This document shows positions 9,401 to 16,628 of a stretch of DNA of 64,000 nt, piece by piece. The position numbers and the translations under genes were made by a program. Source of the stretch: an uncultured Bacteroidota bacterium (lineage in GTDB: Bacteria > Bacteroidota > Bacteroidia > Chitinophagales > Saprospiraceae); contig CALMSX010000116.1 in assembly GCA_937872515.1 (NCBI GenBank), positions 62,001 through 126,000 of the forward strand. The letters run 5' to 3'. Below the pieces are notes generated by a model. The model made no database searches. It had not been told where the DNA came from and saw only the letters and a list, made by a program, of their open reading frames with translations. Numbering within the stretch: position 1 is the first letter of the stretch; each line of letters begins with the position of its first letter.

Positions 9401-10121
9401 AGCTTGGTTGAGAGCAAAGGTGGTATACGGCATTTTTCCTGCCAACTCCGTAGGAAATGAAGTGATAGTGTGGGACAACAAAGAGGCAAAATCTGAAAAG
9501 TGCAGCTTGCATTTTTTAAGGCAGCAGCGAAAAAAAGCGGAAGGCCTTCCCTATATGTGTCTCAGTGATTTTATTGCCCCTTTGGATAGCGGTTTGGATG
9601 ACTATATCGGCTTTTTTGCGGTTACAGCGGGGCATGGCATTGAAAAACACATTGAAAAATATGAGGCCAATCACGATGATTACAATGCCATTTTATTAAA
9701 ATCTCTGGCTGACCGACTGGCTGAAGCTGCTGCAGAGTACCTGCATGAAAAAGTGAGAAAAGAATACTGGGCTTATGCCAAAGACGAGCAACTGAACAAT
9801 GAAGAAAGGATCAGAGAAAGTTATCAGGGCATCAGACCGGCACCCGGATATCCGGCATGTCCGGATCACACCCAAAAAGATACCATTTGGGAGGTTTTGG
9901 ACGTTGAGAACAATGCAGGCATAACACTAACAGAAAGTAAGGCAATGTATCCGGTATCGAGTGTCAGCGGCTTTTATTTCAGTCATCCTGAGTCCAAATA
10001 TTTTGGTTTAGGGGCAATTGGAAAGGACCAGGTAGCCCATTTGGCGGCCTCAAAAGGTTGGCCGATCGAGGAAATCGAACGATGGTTGGCACCGAATTTG
10101 AATTATAAATCATTTGAATGA
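6438..10121 (+). CDS. metH: Cobalamin-dependent methionine synthase MetH
   Basis: 1227 residues from the ATG at 6438, full length for MetH. An upstream TTG at 6393 would add 15 residues, but they precede the conserved start (MIRKELQTLLEQRVLVLDGAMGT) and include the -7 promoter element, so I reject it. Domains in order: homocysteine methyltransferase with zinc-binding Cys in NCALG (about 241) and GGCCGTT (about 304); pterin/methyl-THF domain (from about 345, NIGERTNVTGS); cap and B12-binding domains with the cobalt-ligand motif DVHDIG (about 752); AdoMet reactivation domain ending near RPAPGYPACPDH (about 1133). It transfers a methyl group from methyltetrahydrofolate to homocysteine. It overlaps the next gene, a polysaccharide exporter, by 4 bases. 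Confidence 0.97.
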   Translation: MIRKELQTLLEQRVLVLDGAMGTMIQRYQLNEQDFRGEQFKDSPKDLKGNNDLLSVTRPDIIKEIHMAYLEAGSDIIETNTFSGTRIAQADYSMEKAVYAINFESAKIARECTDAYFLKTGKKTYVAGAMGPTNRTASISPDVNNPGYRAVSFDELRDAYYEQAKALMAGGVHLLMVETIFDTLNAKAAIFAIEQLKEDQGQDIPVIISGTITDASGRTLSGQTVSAFYYSVAHAKPIAIGLNCALGAKEMRPHLKELADISQFYISAYPNAGLPNELGAYDQSPEEMKTYIRDFVQSNYVNIVGGCCGTTPDHIRAMANAVKDLPARSLPKVEKLSAYSGLEALVVRPDLNFINIGERTNVTGSKMFARLVLEGKYPEALVVARQQVEAGAQIIDVNMDEALLDSEKAMETFLHLVMAEPDIARVPVMIDSSKWTVIEAGLKCVQGKCIINSISLKEGKETFVHHARLAHKYGAAVVVMAFDEAGQADTIERKVSICKRAYDILVDEVGMEPTDIIFDPNIFAVATGIKEHNEYALYFVEACRQIKSLCPGVKISGGVSNISFSFRGNDKVREAMHTAFLYHAIKAGMDMGIVNAGMIEVYEEVEPDLLVKVEDVLFNRNEGATEALITYAENIKGGGKVIQKDEAWRNGTVQERITHALVKGITSHIEEDVEEARSEYTASLKIIEGPLMDGMNVVGDLFGSGKMFLPQVVKSARVMKQAVAYLTPYIEAEKKDNASTSKGKILMATVKGDVHDIGKNIVGVVLACNAYEIIDLGVMVPTARILEEAIKHKVDMIGLSGLITPSLEEMSGVAREMQRLGLKLPLLIGGATTSKTHTALKIDTEYDGPVIHVLDASRSVTVAGNLLSGEEGLTAAFVQQFKSEYASIREQRASGKYDKNYISLEEANSQKVKINWQDYKTFVPQKGGVNTEEIEVDALIPYIDWTPFFQSWQLAGKYPAILKDQIVGKEATELFENAKSMLETISNEAWLRAKVVYGIFPANSVGNEVIVWDNKEAKSEKCSLHFLRQQRKKAEGLPYMCLSDFIAPLDSGLDDYIGFFAVTAGHGIEKHIEKYEANHDDYNAILLKSLADRLAEAAAEYLHEKVRKEYWAYAKDEQLNNEERIRESYQGIRPAPGYPACPDHTQKDTIWEVLDVENNAGITLTESKAMYPVSSVSGFYFSHPESKYFGLGAIGKDQVAHLAASKGWPIEEIERWLAPNLNYKSFE

Positions 10122-12922
10122 AACGTCAAGGCTTAAAAATGAAAATAGTTGCTGTAATATTGCTGATATTCAGTTCATTATATATTAATGCGCAAGTAGT
10201 CAGTGAATCTGCGGCCCGTGAAGAGCTGGCCCGACGAGGCATTCCTGAGGCTCAGTTTAGGGCAGAAATGTTGAGAAGAGGGATAAATCTTGACAATATT
10301 GACCCCAATAACACCCAGGAGCTGCTTCGGATTGAAAAAGAGGTAAAAGAAGCCCTTGATAAGCTGGAAAAAGAGAATAAAAAAGAAGAAAAGCAGAAGT
10401 TGGAAGGTGAAAAACTTAAAACACCCAAAACAAAGGAAGATGAATTAAAGGCGGACACGATCAAGGATAAAGCGGCAGAAGATGCCAAAATGCTGAATAA
10501 ATCAGGCAGTGATATTAAAAAAGCCGTTGAGCGGGGAGCAAGCCTGGAAGAAGCAGTATCCGAAAACTTGCAGGAGAAACAAAAGGAAAAACTACCTGAA
10601 GCTAAAACGTATGGCCAGCAATTGTTTAGAGACAACAGCCTAAAACTTTACCGGACCTCAGATGAAACGAAACCACCCAGGTCTTATGTATTGGGAGCGG
10701 GTGATGTGTTGGCGATCTCTATTTTTGATGTATCGCAGGCCAATATTTCGCTTGAAGTATCTAGAGAAGGATACATCCAACCGGATCGGTTACCGCGTTA
10801 CTTTGTAGCCGGTTTGACCATTGATGAAGCAGAAAAAATGCTGAAGCGCAACTTCAGAAACTACTACCTTTTCTCACCCGACAACTTTAAACTTTCAGTA
10901 ACATCGGCCAGAACCATCAATGTTAATATTTTTGGAGAGGTATTCAACAACGGCAGTTTCAACATTTCGGCTGTCAATACAGCATTTAATGCCCTTGTAG
11001 CTGCCGGAGGCCCGGGTGATCTGGGAAGTGTAAGGCAAATAAAATTGCTAAGGCCGGGCAAGGCACCTAAAAACATAGATGTTTATCAGTTTTTAAACAA
11101 TCCGGTGGTATCTCAGGAGTTTTATTTGCAGGACAATGACTACATCCAGGTGCCTGTTGCCCAAAAGGTGATTTCTATTAAAGGAGGCATCAACCGCCCT
11201 ATGCAATATGAATTGTTGCCGGAAGAAAACCTCAATCATTTGTTGAAATATGCAGGTGGTATCAAGGCCGGGGCTTTGAAAAGAAATGTGCAGGTCAAAC
11301 GGTATGAAAATGATGCAGAGGTAATATTAAATGTAGATCTGAGCGAACTGGAAGCTCAAAAAAAAGACTTCGTACTTAAGCATGGTGACGAAGTAAGGGT
11401 AGGCGAAATAGAGAAGGGCTTTGAAAATAAAGTGTCTATTTACGGTGCGGTAAGAGATACCGGAGAATACGCCTTTGTTCAGGGAATGAAAATCAATGAC
11501 CTCATTCAAAGATCGGTGATCAGAGAAAATGCCATTCAGGAAACAGCTTATCTCCGAAGATTCAATGAAGATCAGAAAACCGTTCGGTATGAAATTGTCA
11601 ACATCAAAGAAGCAATTAAAAATCCGGCGAGTCCCGCTAACCTGGAGTTGAGAAAAGGAGATGTACTTACAGTTAGGGCATTGTCCGATTTTGCCGAGAG
11701 TTATAAGGTGATTGTAGATGGAGCTGTCCGAAATCCAGTTAAGTTTGCGCTCGGAGAGCGTGGCAATATGAAGGTAAGCGATGCCTTGTTTTTAGCTGGG
11801 GGCGTTAGAGAAGATGCCGCAGAGTTTGCTTACTTGTTCCGCAAAAGAGGAGATGAACTTACCCAGGAATATTATTATATCGACCTGAATGGGCTCAGCA
11901 CCAAAAGTGATCTCAGCACAGATATAGAGTTGAGTCCCTATGATAGTATATTTGTATACAAAACAGCAGAATTTGCAGATAAAGCGTTCATAAAGGTTGG
12001 AGGTGCTGTAAGGAGGCCTGGCGAATTTGTGTACAACCCAACCCTTACCCTCAAAGATGCCATTTTGTTGAGTGGAGGCCTGAAACAAGAGGCTTCACCC
12101 AATAGAATAGATGTATTCAGATTGGATTTTGGCAATGAACGAAGGACCACGACCCTTGCCAAAAGAATTGATCTTAAAAATGATCTTTCCCTGAATTCCG
12201 TCAAAGATTTTATGTTGTTGCCATTCGACCAGGTATATATCCGATATGCCCCTGAATTTGAGCCTTTGCGCAATGTGATCATTGAAGGGGAAGTAGTATA
12301 TCCCGGCATTTATTCTTTGTTAAAAGAAAATATGCGACTCACCGATCTGATTGAAATGGCAGGAGGCTTAACCAATGAGGCTTATATTGAAGGAGCCAGT
12401 TTGTTTAGACTGGATGGCAATACCGGAAACGTGGTGGTCAACCTCAAAACGGCAATGGAAAAGGACAATAGTTCACAGAACATCATCCTTAGGGCTGACG
12501 ATGTGATAACCATCCCCAAGCAGGACAATATAGTATCCATTGTTGGGGCTACCAACTATGATGAATTGTATGGAAGCCGACTTTTGGAAAATGGCAAGAT
12601 CAACATTGCTTTTGAGGAAGGAAAAGATGCCTTGTATTATATCAATAACTATGCGGGTGGAATTGATGAAAACGGGGATATCAACCGAATTACTGTAGAA
12701 CACAAAAACGGCAGGGTTGAAAAGGTAAGAAATAGAATTTTTTACAAAAAGTTCCCTGAGGTTAAAGAAGGGTCTACCATCAATGTACCCTATAAAAAGA
12801 AAAAAACAGAAGAGGAGAAAAAAGAAGAAAAAGACATCGACTGGGGAGACGTGTTGAAAGACAGTATTGCACAAGCCACTGCAATTCTATCGCTCATCTT
12901 GTTGATTAGAAGTGTTGATTAA
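10118..12922 (+). CDS. SLBB-domain polysaccharide export protein (Wza-like)
   Basis: 934 residues with an N-terminal signal sequence (hydrophobic stretch ending INAQ; ATG 10118 overlaps the metH stop as ATGA, and ATG 10139 is an alternative giving a tighter signal peptide). After a Lys/Glu-rich predicted coiled region (residues 70-150) comes the Poly_export domain starting SYVLGAGDVLAISIFD (about 188). Several SLBB beta-grasp domains follow, recognisable by repeated VNIFGEV, VSIYGAV, VIVDGAV, IKVGGAV and VIIEGEV openings with AGG turns. It ends in a hydrophobic helix (AILSLILLI). The family forms the periplasmic/outer-membrane export channel for capsule or exopolysaccharide. At 934 residues it is far larger than Wza (about 380), as is common in Bacteroidota. 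It lies directly before the polysaccharide locus it probably serves. Confidence 0.88.
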   Translation: MKRQGLKMKIVAVILLIFSSLYINAQVVSESAAREELARRGIPEAQFRAEMLRRGINLDNIDPNNTQELLRIEKEVKEALDKLEKENKKEEKQKLEGEKLKTPKTKEDELKADTIKDKAAEDAKMLNKSGSDIKKAVERGASLEEAVSENLQEKQKEKLPEAKTYGQQLFRDNSLKLYRTSDETKPPRSYVLGAGDVLAISIFDVSQANISLEVSREGYIQPDRLPRYFVAGLTIDEAEKMLKRNFRNYYLFSPDNFKLSVTSARTINVNIFGEVFNNGSFNISAVNTAFNALVAAGGPGDLGSVRQIKLLRPGKAPKNIDVYQFLNNPVVSQEFYLQDNDYIQVPVAQKVISIKGGINRPMQYELLPEENLNHLLKYAGGIKAGALKRNVQVKRYENDAEVILNVDLSELEAQKKDFVLKHGDEVRVGEIEKGFENKVSIYGAVRDTGEYAFVQGMKINDLIQRSVIRENAIQETAYLRRFNEDQKTVRYEIVNIKEAIKNPASPANLELRKGDVLTVRALSDFAESYKVIVDGAVRNPVKFALGERGNMKVSDALFLAGGVREDAAEFAYLFRKRGDELTQEYYYIDLNGLSTKSDLSTDIELSPYDSIFVYKTAEFADKAFIKVGGAVRRPGEFVYNPTLTLKDAILLSGGLKQEASPNRIDVFRLDFGNERRTTTLAKRIDLKNDLSLNSVKDFMLLPFDQVYIRYAPEFEPLRNVIIEGEVVYPGIYSLLKENMRLTDLIEMAGGLTNEAYIEGASLFRLDGNTGNVVVNLKTAMEKDNSSQNIILRADDVITIPKQDNIVSIVGATNYDELYGSRLLENGKINIAFEEGKDALYYINNYAGGIDENGDINRITVEHKNGRVEKVRNRIFYKKFPEVKEGSTINVPYKKKKTEEEKKEEKDIDWGDVLKDSIAQATAILSLILLIRSVD

Positions 12923-12936
12923 TTAACAATTTTTTT
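12913..12936 (+). terminator. Possible weak terminator after the SLBB gene
   Basis: TGTTGAT pairs with ATTAACA (one G-U), overlapping the stop codon, and is followed by a run of T. The stem is AT-rich and the loop short, so termination would be weak; read-through into the polysaccharide locus is possible. Confidence 0.3.
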
Positions 12937-12970
12937 CAGATTTTTTAACCACTTTCCTATAAAAATCACT

Positions 12971-12978
12971 TATTTTTG
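12971..12978 (+). promoter_or_regulatory. Putative -7 promoter element of the polysaccharide regulatory cassette
   Basis: TATTTTTG matches TAnnTTTG. Its last four bases lie inside the palindrome at 12975-12997, so a protein bound to the palindrome would block the promoter. Confidence 0.55.
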
Positions 12979-12997
12979 AGTAATTATTTTACTCAAA
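12975..12997. promoter_or_regulatory. 23-bp palindrome, candidate autoregulatory operator
   Basis: TTTGAGTAA (12975-12983) and TTACTCAAA (12989-12997) are perfect 9-bp inverted arms separated by 5 bases. The site overlaps a -7 element and ends 2 bases before the ATG of a winged-helix protein gene. This is the geometry of an autorepressor operator; binding by that protein is inferred. Confidence 0.65.
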
Positions 12998-12999
12998 CA

Positions 13000-13539
13000 A
13001 TGATAGAGGCACTGATTTCATCCAAAACGAGAATCAAGTTGTTGCTTAAGTTTTTTCTTAATAGCAATAACAAGTCTTACCTGCGCAGCCTGGAGTCGGA
13101 ATTTGGTGAATCGTCCAATGCCATCCGGGTAGAGCTTAATCGCTTTGAGGAGGCAGGTATGCTCAGTTCCTTTACTTCCGGCAATCGCAAATATTTTCAG
13201 GCCAATACCCAACATCCTTTATACAATGAGGTGCACAACATATTGCGCAAGCAGCTGGGCATTGACCAGATCATAGAAAACATCATAGAAAGGCTGGGCA
13301 ATGTGGAGCAGGTATTCATAACCGGCGCATTGGCAAGAGGGGTAGATAGCAAAATTATTGATCTGGTATTTGTTGGAGAGGTGAACATAGAGTACCTGAT
13401 CACCCTAATTGAAAAAGCTGAAAAATTAATATCCAGAAAGATCCGCTATGTAGTTTATAGCGGTGCCGACCCCGTTTTTGCAGATGAAGTAATCGGAGAT
13501 CAGAATGCTTTGTTAATCTGGGAAAAAGACGCTTTATGA
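13000..13539 (+). CDS. Winged-helix transcriptional regulator with nucleotidyltransferase-like C-terminal part
   Basis: 179 residues from the ATG at 13000; a TTG at 12976 is in frame but lies inside the promoter palindrome, so I reject it. The N-terminal half reads as a winged-helix DNA-binding domain (SYLRSLESEFGESSNAIRVE, then a wing GMLSSFTSGNRKYFQAN). The C-terminal half (GNVEQVFITGALARGVDSKIIDLVFVGEV) has the outline of a minimal nucleotidyltransferase fold, but the catalytic GSxxxG and DxD residues are not clear, so it may be a ligand sensor rather than an enzyme. It overlaps the UpxY-type gene by 4 bases (ATGA) and heads the polysaccharide locus, which suggests a locus-specific regulator. 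Function is inferred from architecture and position. Confidence 0.7.
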   Translation: MIEALISSKTRIKLLLKFFLNSNNKSYLRSLESEFGESSNAIRVELNRFEEAGMLSSFTSGNRKYFQANTQHPLYNEVHNILRKQLGIDQIIENIIERLGNVEQVFITGALARGVDSKIIDLVFVGEVNIEYLITLIEKAEKLISRKIRYVVYSGADPVFADEVIGDQNALLIWEKDAL

Positions 13540-14096
13540 AAAATACGATGACCGTACTGAGAAATTGCCAGGATAAGGATGCTTGCAGCTGGTACGCCGT
13601 TTATACCTCCTTTAGGAGTGAAAAGCTGGTTGCCAGTCAATTGCGCAAAAAAAACATTGAAGTTTATCTGCCCCTGGTGAGTAAGACCAAAAGATACCTT
13701 AGAAAGTTAAAGACCTACCAGGTTCCAATGATTGGGTGCTATTTATTTGTGAAAATCAGGCGGAACCAGTGTATTTCAGTTTTAGAGACAGAACGTGTAG
13801 TTAAGATCATATCTGAAAGAGGACAACCTTCGATCATCAAAGAAGATGAAATCAACGTATTAAAAAGAATTGAAGGTCTGGAAGTAGAAATAGAAAATTG
13901 CAGTGCAAACCTATTTCCGGGTGACAAGGTTGCCATTCGTAAGGGCAATCTGGCAGGGTTGAAAGGCAGGTTGATCAGACAAAACGGCAAAAAGAGTTTT
14001 ATTGTAGAGTTGGAAAGTGTGGGCATAACACTACAACTGAGCATAGATACCGATATGTTATTAAAAACCAGTTCAGCCAAAGTATTAACGGCCTGA
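13536..14096 (+). CDS. UpxY/RfaH-type NusG-paralog transcription antiterminator
   Basis: 186 residues. The NGN domain opens WYAVYTSFRSEKLVASQLRK (from about residue 19) and contains the typical YLPL and VPMIGCYLFVKI strands. A KOW domain follows (LFPGDKVAIRKGNLAGLKG, from about residue 125). NusG paralogs of the UpxY group load on RNA polymerase and suppress premature termination in long capsule operons, acting through a short sequence in the operon leader. It is translationally coupled to the preceding winged-helix gene and lies 86 bases before ugd, exactly where UpxY genes are found in Bacteroides capsule loci. It is too divergent and too well placed to be the housekeeping NusG. Confidence 0.88.
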   Translation: MKNTMTVLRNCQDKDACSWYAVYTSFRSEKLVASQLRKKNIEVYLPLVSKTKRYLRKLKTYQVPMIGCYLFVKIRRNQCISVLETERVVKIISERGQPSIIKEDEINVLKRIEGLEVEIENCSANLFPGDKVAIRKGNLAGLKGRLIRQNGKKSFIVELESVGITLQLSIDTDMLLKTSSAKVLTA

Positions 14097-14182
14097 ATTG
14101 CAATAAATTAGAAGTTATTTTTCCTCTAGGTAGTGCGACTTAGGGACGGCGAAGCCATTTAAAAAATTAAAAGAAAACAGAT
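14097..14182 (+). promoter_or_regulatory. Leader between the UpxY-type gene and ugd, possible antiterminator recruitment region
   Basis: An 86-bp non-coding leader. It is more GC-rich in its middle (about 14125-14156) than the flanking A/T tracts and contains GGTAG at 14129-14133, the core shared with the E. coli ops element that recruits RfaH. The match is only five bases, and the Bacteroidota recruitment sequence is not ops, so this is a candidate only. No TAnnTTTG promoter is seen, consistent with transcription reading through from the regulatory cassette. Confidence 0.35.
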
Positions 14183-15484
14183 ATGAATATAGCCGTAGTA
14201 GGTACCGGTTATGTAGGTTTGGTAACGGGAACCTGTTTTGCCGAAACCGGTAACCACGTGGTGTGCATCGATATTGATGCCCAAAAAGTGCAAAAAATGC
14301 AAAATGGAGAAGTTCCGATCTATGAACCGGGACTGGAGACCTTATTTGAACGAAACACAAAGGCAGGCAGGCTCAGTTTTACCACTGATTTGAAGGAAGG
14401 AATTAAGCAGGCCAAAATTATATTTTTAGCCTTGCCAACCCCACCGGGAGAAGATGGTTCAGCAGACCTAAAATACATATTGCAGGTGGCGGCTGATTTG
14501 AGTGGCATGATTGAAGATTATAAGGTAATTGTTGATAAAAGCACAGTACCTGTTGGGACAGCTGAAAAAGTTCAGGCCATTTTGGAAGAGAAGTTGTCTG
14601 GGGATTTGTTTGACGTGGTTTCCAATCCGGAATTTTTGAGAGAAGGAGTGGCGGTTGATGATTTTTTGAAACCTGACAGAGTGGTCATTGGGGTCAATTC
14701 AAAAAGAGCAGAAGAGACCATGCTTCGACTGTACGAACCCTTTGTAAGGCAGGGAAATCCTATCATTGTTATGGATATCAGAAGCGCTGAGTTAACCAAA
14801 TATGCTGCCAATGCTTATCTGGCAACCAGAATCTCATTTATGAATGAAATAGCCAATTTGTGTGAACGTCTGGGTGCCGATGTAGACCATGTAAGAAAGG
14901 GCATGGGATCAGATACCAGGATTGGGAAAAGATTTCTTTTTCCCGGGGTAGGTTATGGCGGAAGTTGTTTTCCAAAAGACGTGATGGCCTTGTCAAAAGC
15001 GGCGGGTGATGTAGATTACAAATTCAGAATACTGGATGCAGTAATGACTGTCAATGAGAAACAAAAAGAAGTACTGTTTGATAAGATTAATCGTTACTTC
15101 AAGGGCGATGTAAAAGGGAAAACCATTGCTGTTTGGGGATTGGCATTTAAGCCCGAAACAGATGATATCAGAGAGGCTCCGGCCATTACATTAATTCGTC
15201 AATTGCAAGCGCAGGGAGCACAGGTAAAGGCCTATGATCCAGAAGCAATGGAAAATTTCAGGAATCAGGTAACCTCTGAGATCCAATATTGTGATGATAT
15301 GTATGAGGCACTTGACGGTGCGGATGCCCTGGCTGTAATAACAGAGTGGAGTGTATTCAGGATGCCAGATTTTGATCTTATCAAATCTAAACTAAACCAC
15401 GCCGCAGTATTTGACGGGCGAAATGTGTACTCGGTTCAGGAAATGGAAAAACTGGGATTCCACTATGAAAGCATTGGAAGGTAA
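14183..15484 (+). CDS. ugd: UDP-glucose 6-dehydrogenase
   Basis: 433 residues, normal for the family. An N-terminal Rossmann motif VGTGYVGLVTG binds NAD. The central part has NPEFLREGVAVDDFLKPDRV, and the catalytic Cys lies in YGGSCFPKD near residue 261. A C-terminal UDP-binding domain (WGLAFKPETDDIREAP) completes it. It oxidises UDP-glucose to UDP-glucuronate, a precursor for acidic polysaccharide. The lysine-flanked GGSCFPKD and NPEFLREG signatures favour Ugd over the UDP-HexNAc dehydrogenase found later in the locus (25848). It is the first biosynthetic gene after the regulatory cassette. Confidence 0.94.
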   Translation: MNIAVVGTGYVGLVTGTCFAETGNHVVCIDIDAQKVQKMQNGEVPIYEPGLETLFERNTKAGRLSFTTDLKEGIKQAKIIFLALPTPPGEDGSADLKYILQVAADLSGMIEDYKVIVDKSTVPVGTAEKVQAILEEKLSGDLFDVVSNPEFLREGVAVDDFLKPDRVVIGVNSKRAEETMLRLYEPFVRQGNPIIVMDIRSAELTKYAANAYLATRISFMNEIANLCERLGADVDHVRKGMGSDTRIGKRFLFPGVGYGGSCFPKDVMALSKAAGDVDYKFRILDAVMTVNEKQKEVLFDKINRYFKGDVKGKTIAVWGLAFKPETDDIREAPAITLIRQLQAQGAQVKAYDPEAMENFRNQVTSEIQYCDDMYEALDGADALAVITEWSVFRMPDFDLIKSKLNHAAVFDGRNVYSVQEMEKLGFHYESIGR

Positions 15485-15560
15485 ACAAACGATCAATTCT
15501 AATCACTTATTTATTGATCTGCTTTATTTTTTCCACTTTATAAATAACAATATTTAAAAA

Positions 15561-16628
15561 ATGTCTGACATGCAAAAAAACATCCTTGTAACAGGCGGAG
15601 CCGGTTTTATAGGCTCTCATGTTGTGCGAAAATTGGTATTGGATTACCCTCAATACAAGATCGTCAATTTTGATGCATTGACCTATGCCGGTAATCTTGA
15701 AAACCTGCGGGACATTGAAGGAAGAGAAAACTACCACTTTGTAAAAGGTGATATTACAGACCTCGAGAAGGTTCATCAAACCCTACAGCAGTATGAAATC
15801 AATGGCATCATACATTTGGCTGCCGAATCACACGTTGATAGGTCTATTGTAGATCCCTTGATTTTTGTAAAAACCAACTTGTTGGGTACGGCTACCATGC
15901 TCCAGGCTGCCAAACAATATTGGGGGAATGAAATGGACGATAAGAGGTTTTATCACGTTTCAACGGACGAAGTTTTTGGTTCCTTACCAATGGGAGAAGG
16001 TTTTTTCACCGAAGAAACGGCGTATGATCCCCGCAGTCCCTATAGTGCCAGTAAGGCAGGAAGCGACCATCTGGTAAGGGCATTTTACCACACTTATGGC
16101 ATGCCCTGCGTATTGAGCAACTGCTCCAACAACTACGGTCCCAACCATTTTCCTGAAAAACTGATCCCCCTTATCATCAATAATATTTTGCAAGGCAAAG
16201 CTTTGCCTATTTATGGAAAGGGTGAAAATGTAAGAGACTGGTTGCACGTAGAAGATCATGCAAGAGCAATTGACGTGGTTTTTCACAAAGGCATCAATGG
16301 AGAAACCTATAATATTGGTGGGCATAATGAAATATCCAATCTGGCCCTGGTGGAAAAACTATGTGATCTGATGGACAAAAAGTTAGGTCGACCAGAGGGA
16401 GAGAACAGAAAGCTAATCAGTTTTGTGAAAGATAGGGCCGGTCATGATTTGAGGTATGCCATAGATGCTACCAAAATAAAAAATAATTTGGGCTGGACAC
16501 CAGCATATACCCTTGATAAGGGATTGGAAGCAACCATTGATTGGTACCTCAACAACAAAGAATGGTTGCAGCATGTAACTTCGGGCAGCTATCAGACTTA
16601 CTACGAAAAACAATACACCACCCGGTGA
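15561..16628 (+). CDS. rfbB: dTDP-glucose 4,6-dehydratase
   Basis: 355 residues of the extended SDR family: GGAGFIGSHVV near the N-terminus, HLAAESHVDRSI, the catalytic triad context HVSTDEVFGSL (Thr-Asp-Glu) and YSASKAGSDHLVRAF (Tyr/Lys). NNYGPNHFPEKLIPL is diagnostic of RmlB/RfbB. It converts dTDP-glucose to dTDP-4-keto-6-deoxyglucose, the branch point to rhamnose, fucosamine-like and other 6-deoxy sugars. RmlA, RmlC and RmlD are not in this window, so the end sugar cannot be told. It overlaps the next gene by 4 bases if that gene starts at GTG 16625. Confidence 0.94.
   Translation: MSDMQKNILVTGGAGFIGSHVVRKLVLDYPQYKIVNFDALTYAGNLENLRDIEGRENYHFVKGDITDLEKVHQTLQQYEINGIIHLAAESHVDRSIVDPLIFVKTNLLGTATMLQAAKQYWGNEMDDKRFYHVSTDEVFGSLPMGEGFFTEETAYDPRSPYSASKAGSDHLVRAFYHTYGMPCVLSNCSNNYGPNHFPEKLIPLIINNILQGKALPIYGKGENVRDWLHVEDHARAIDVVFHKGINGETYNIGGHNEISNLALVEKLCDLMDKKLGRPEGENRKLISFVKDRAGHDLRYAIDATKIKNNLGWTPAYTLDKGLEATIDWYLNNKEWLQHVTSGSYQTYYEKQYTTR

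Noticed and set aside
14148..14156. GGC-GAA-GCC hairpin in the ugd leader as a pause hairpin
   Set aside because: Stem of three base pairs only, too weak to support.
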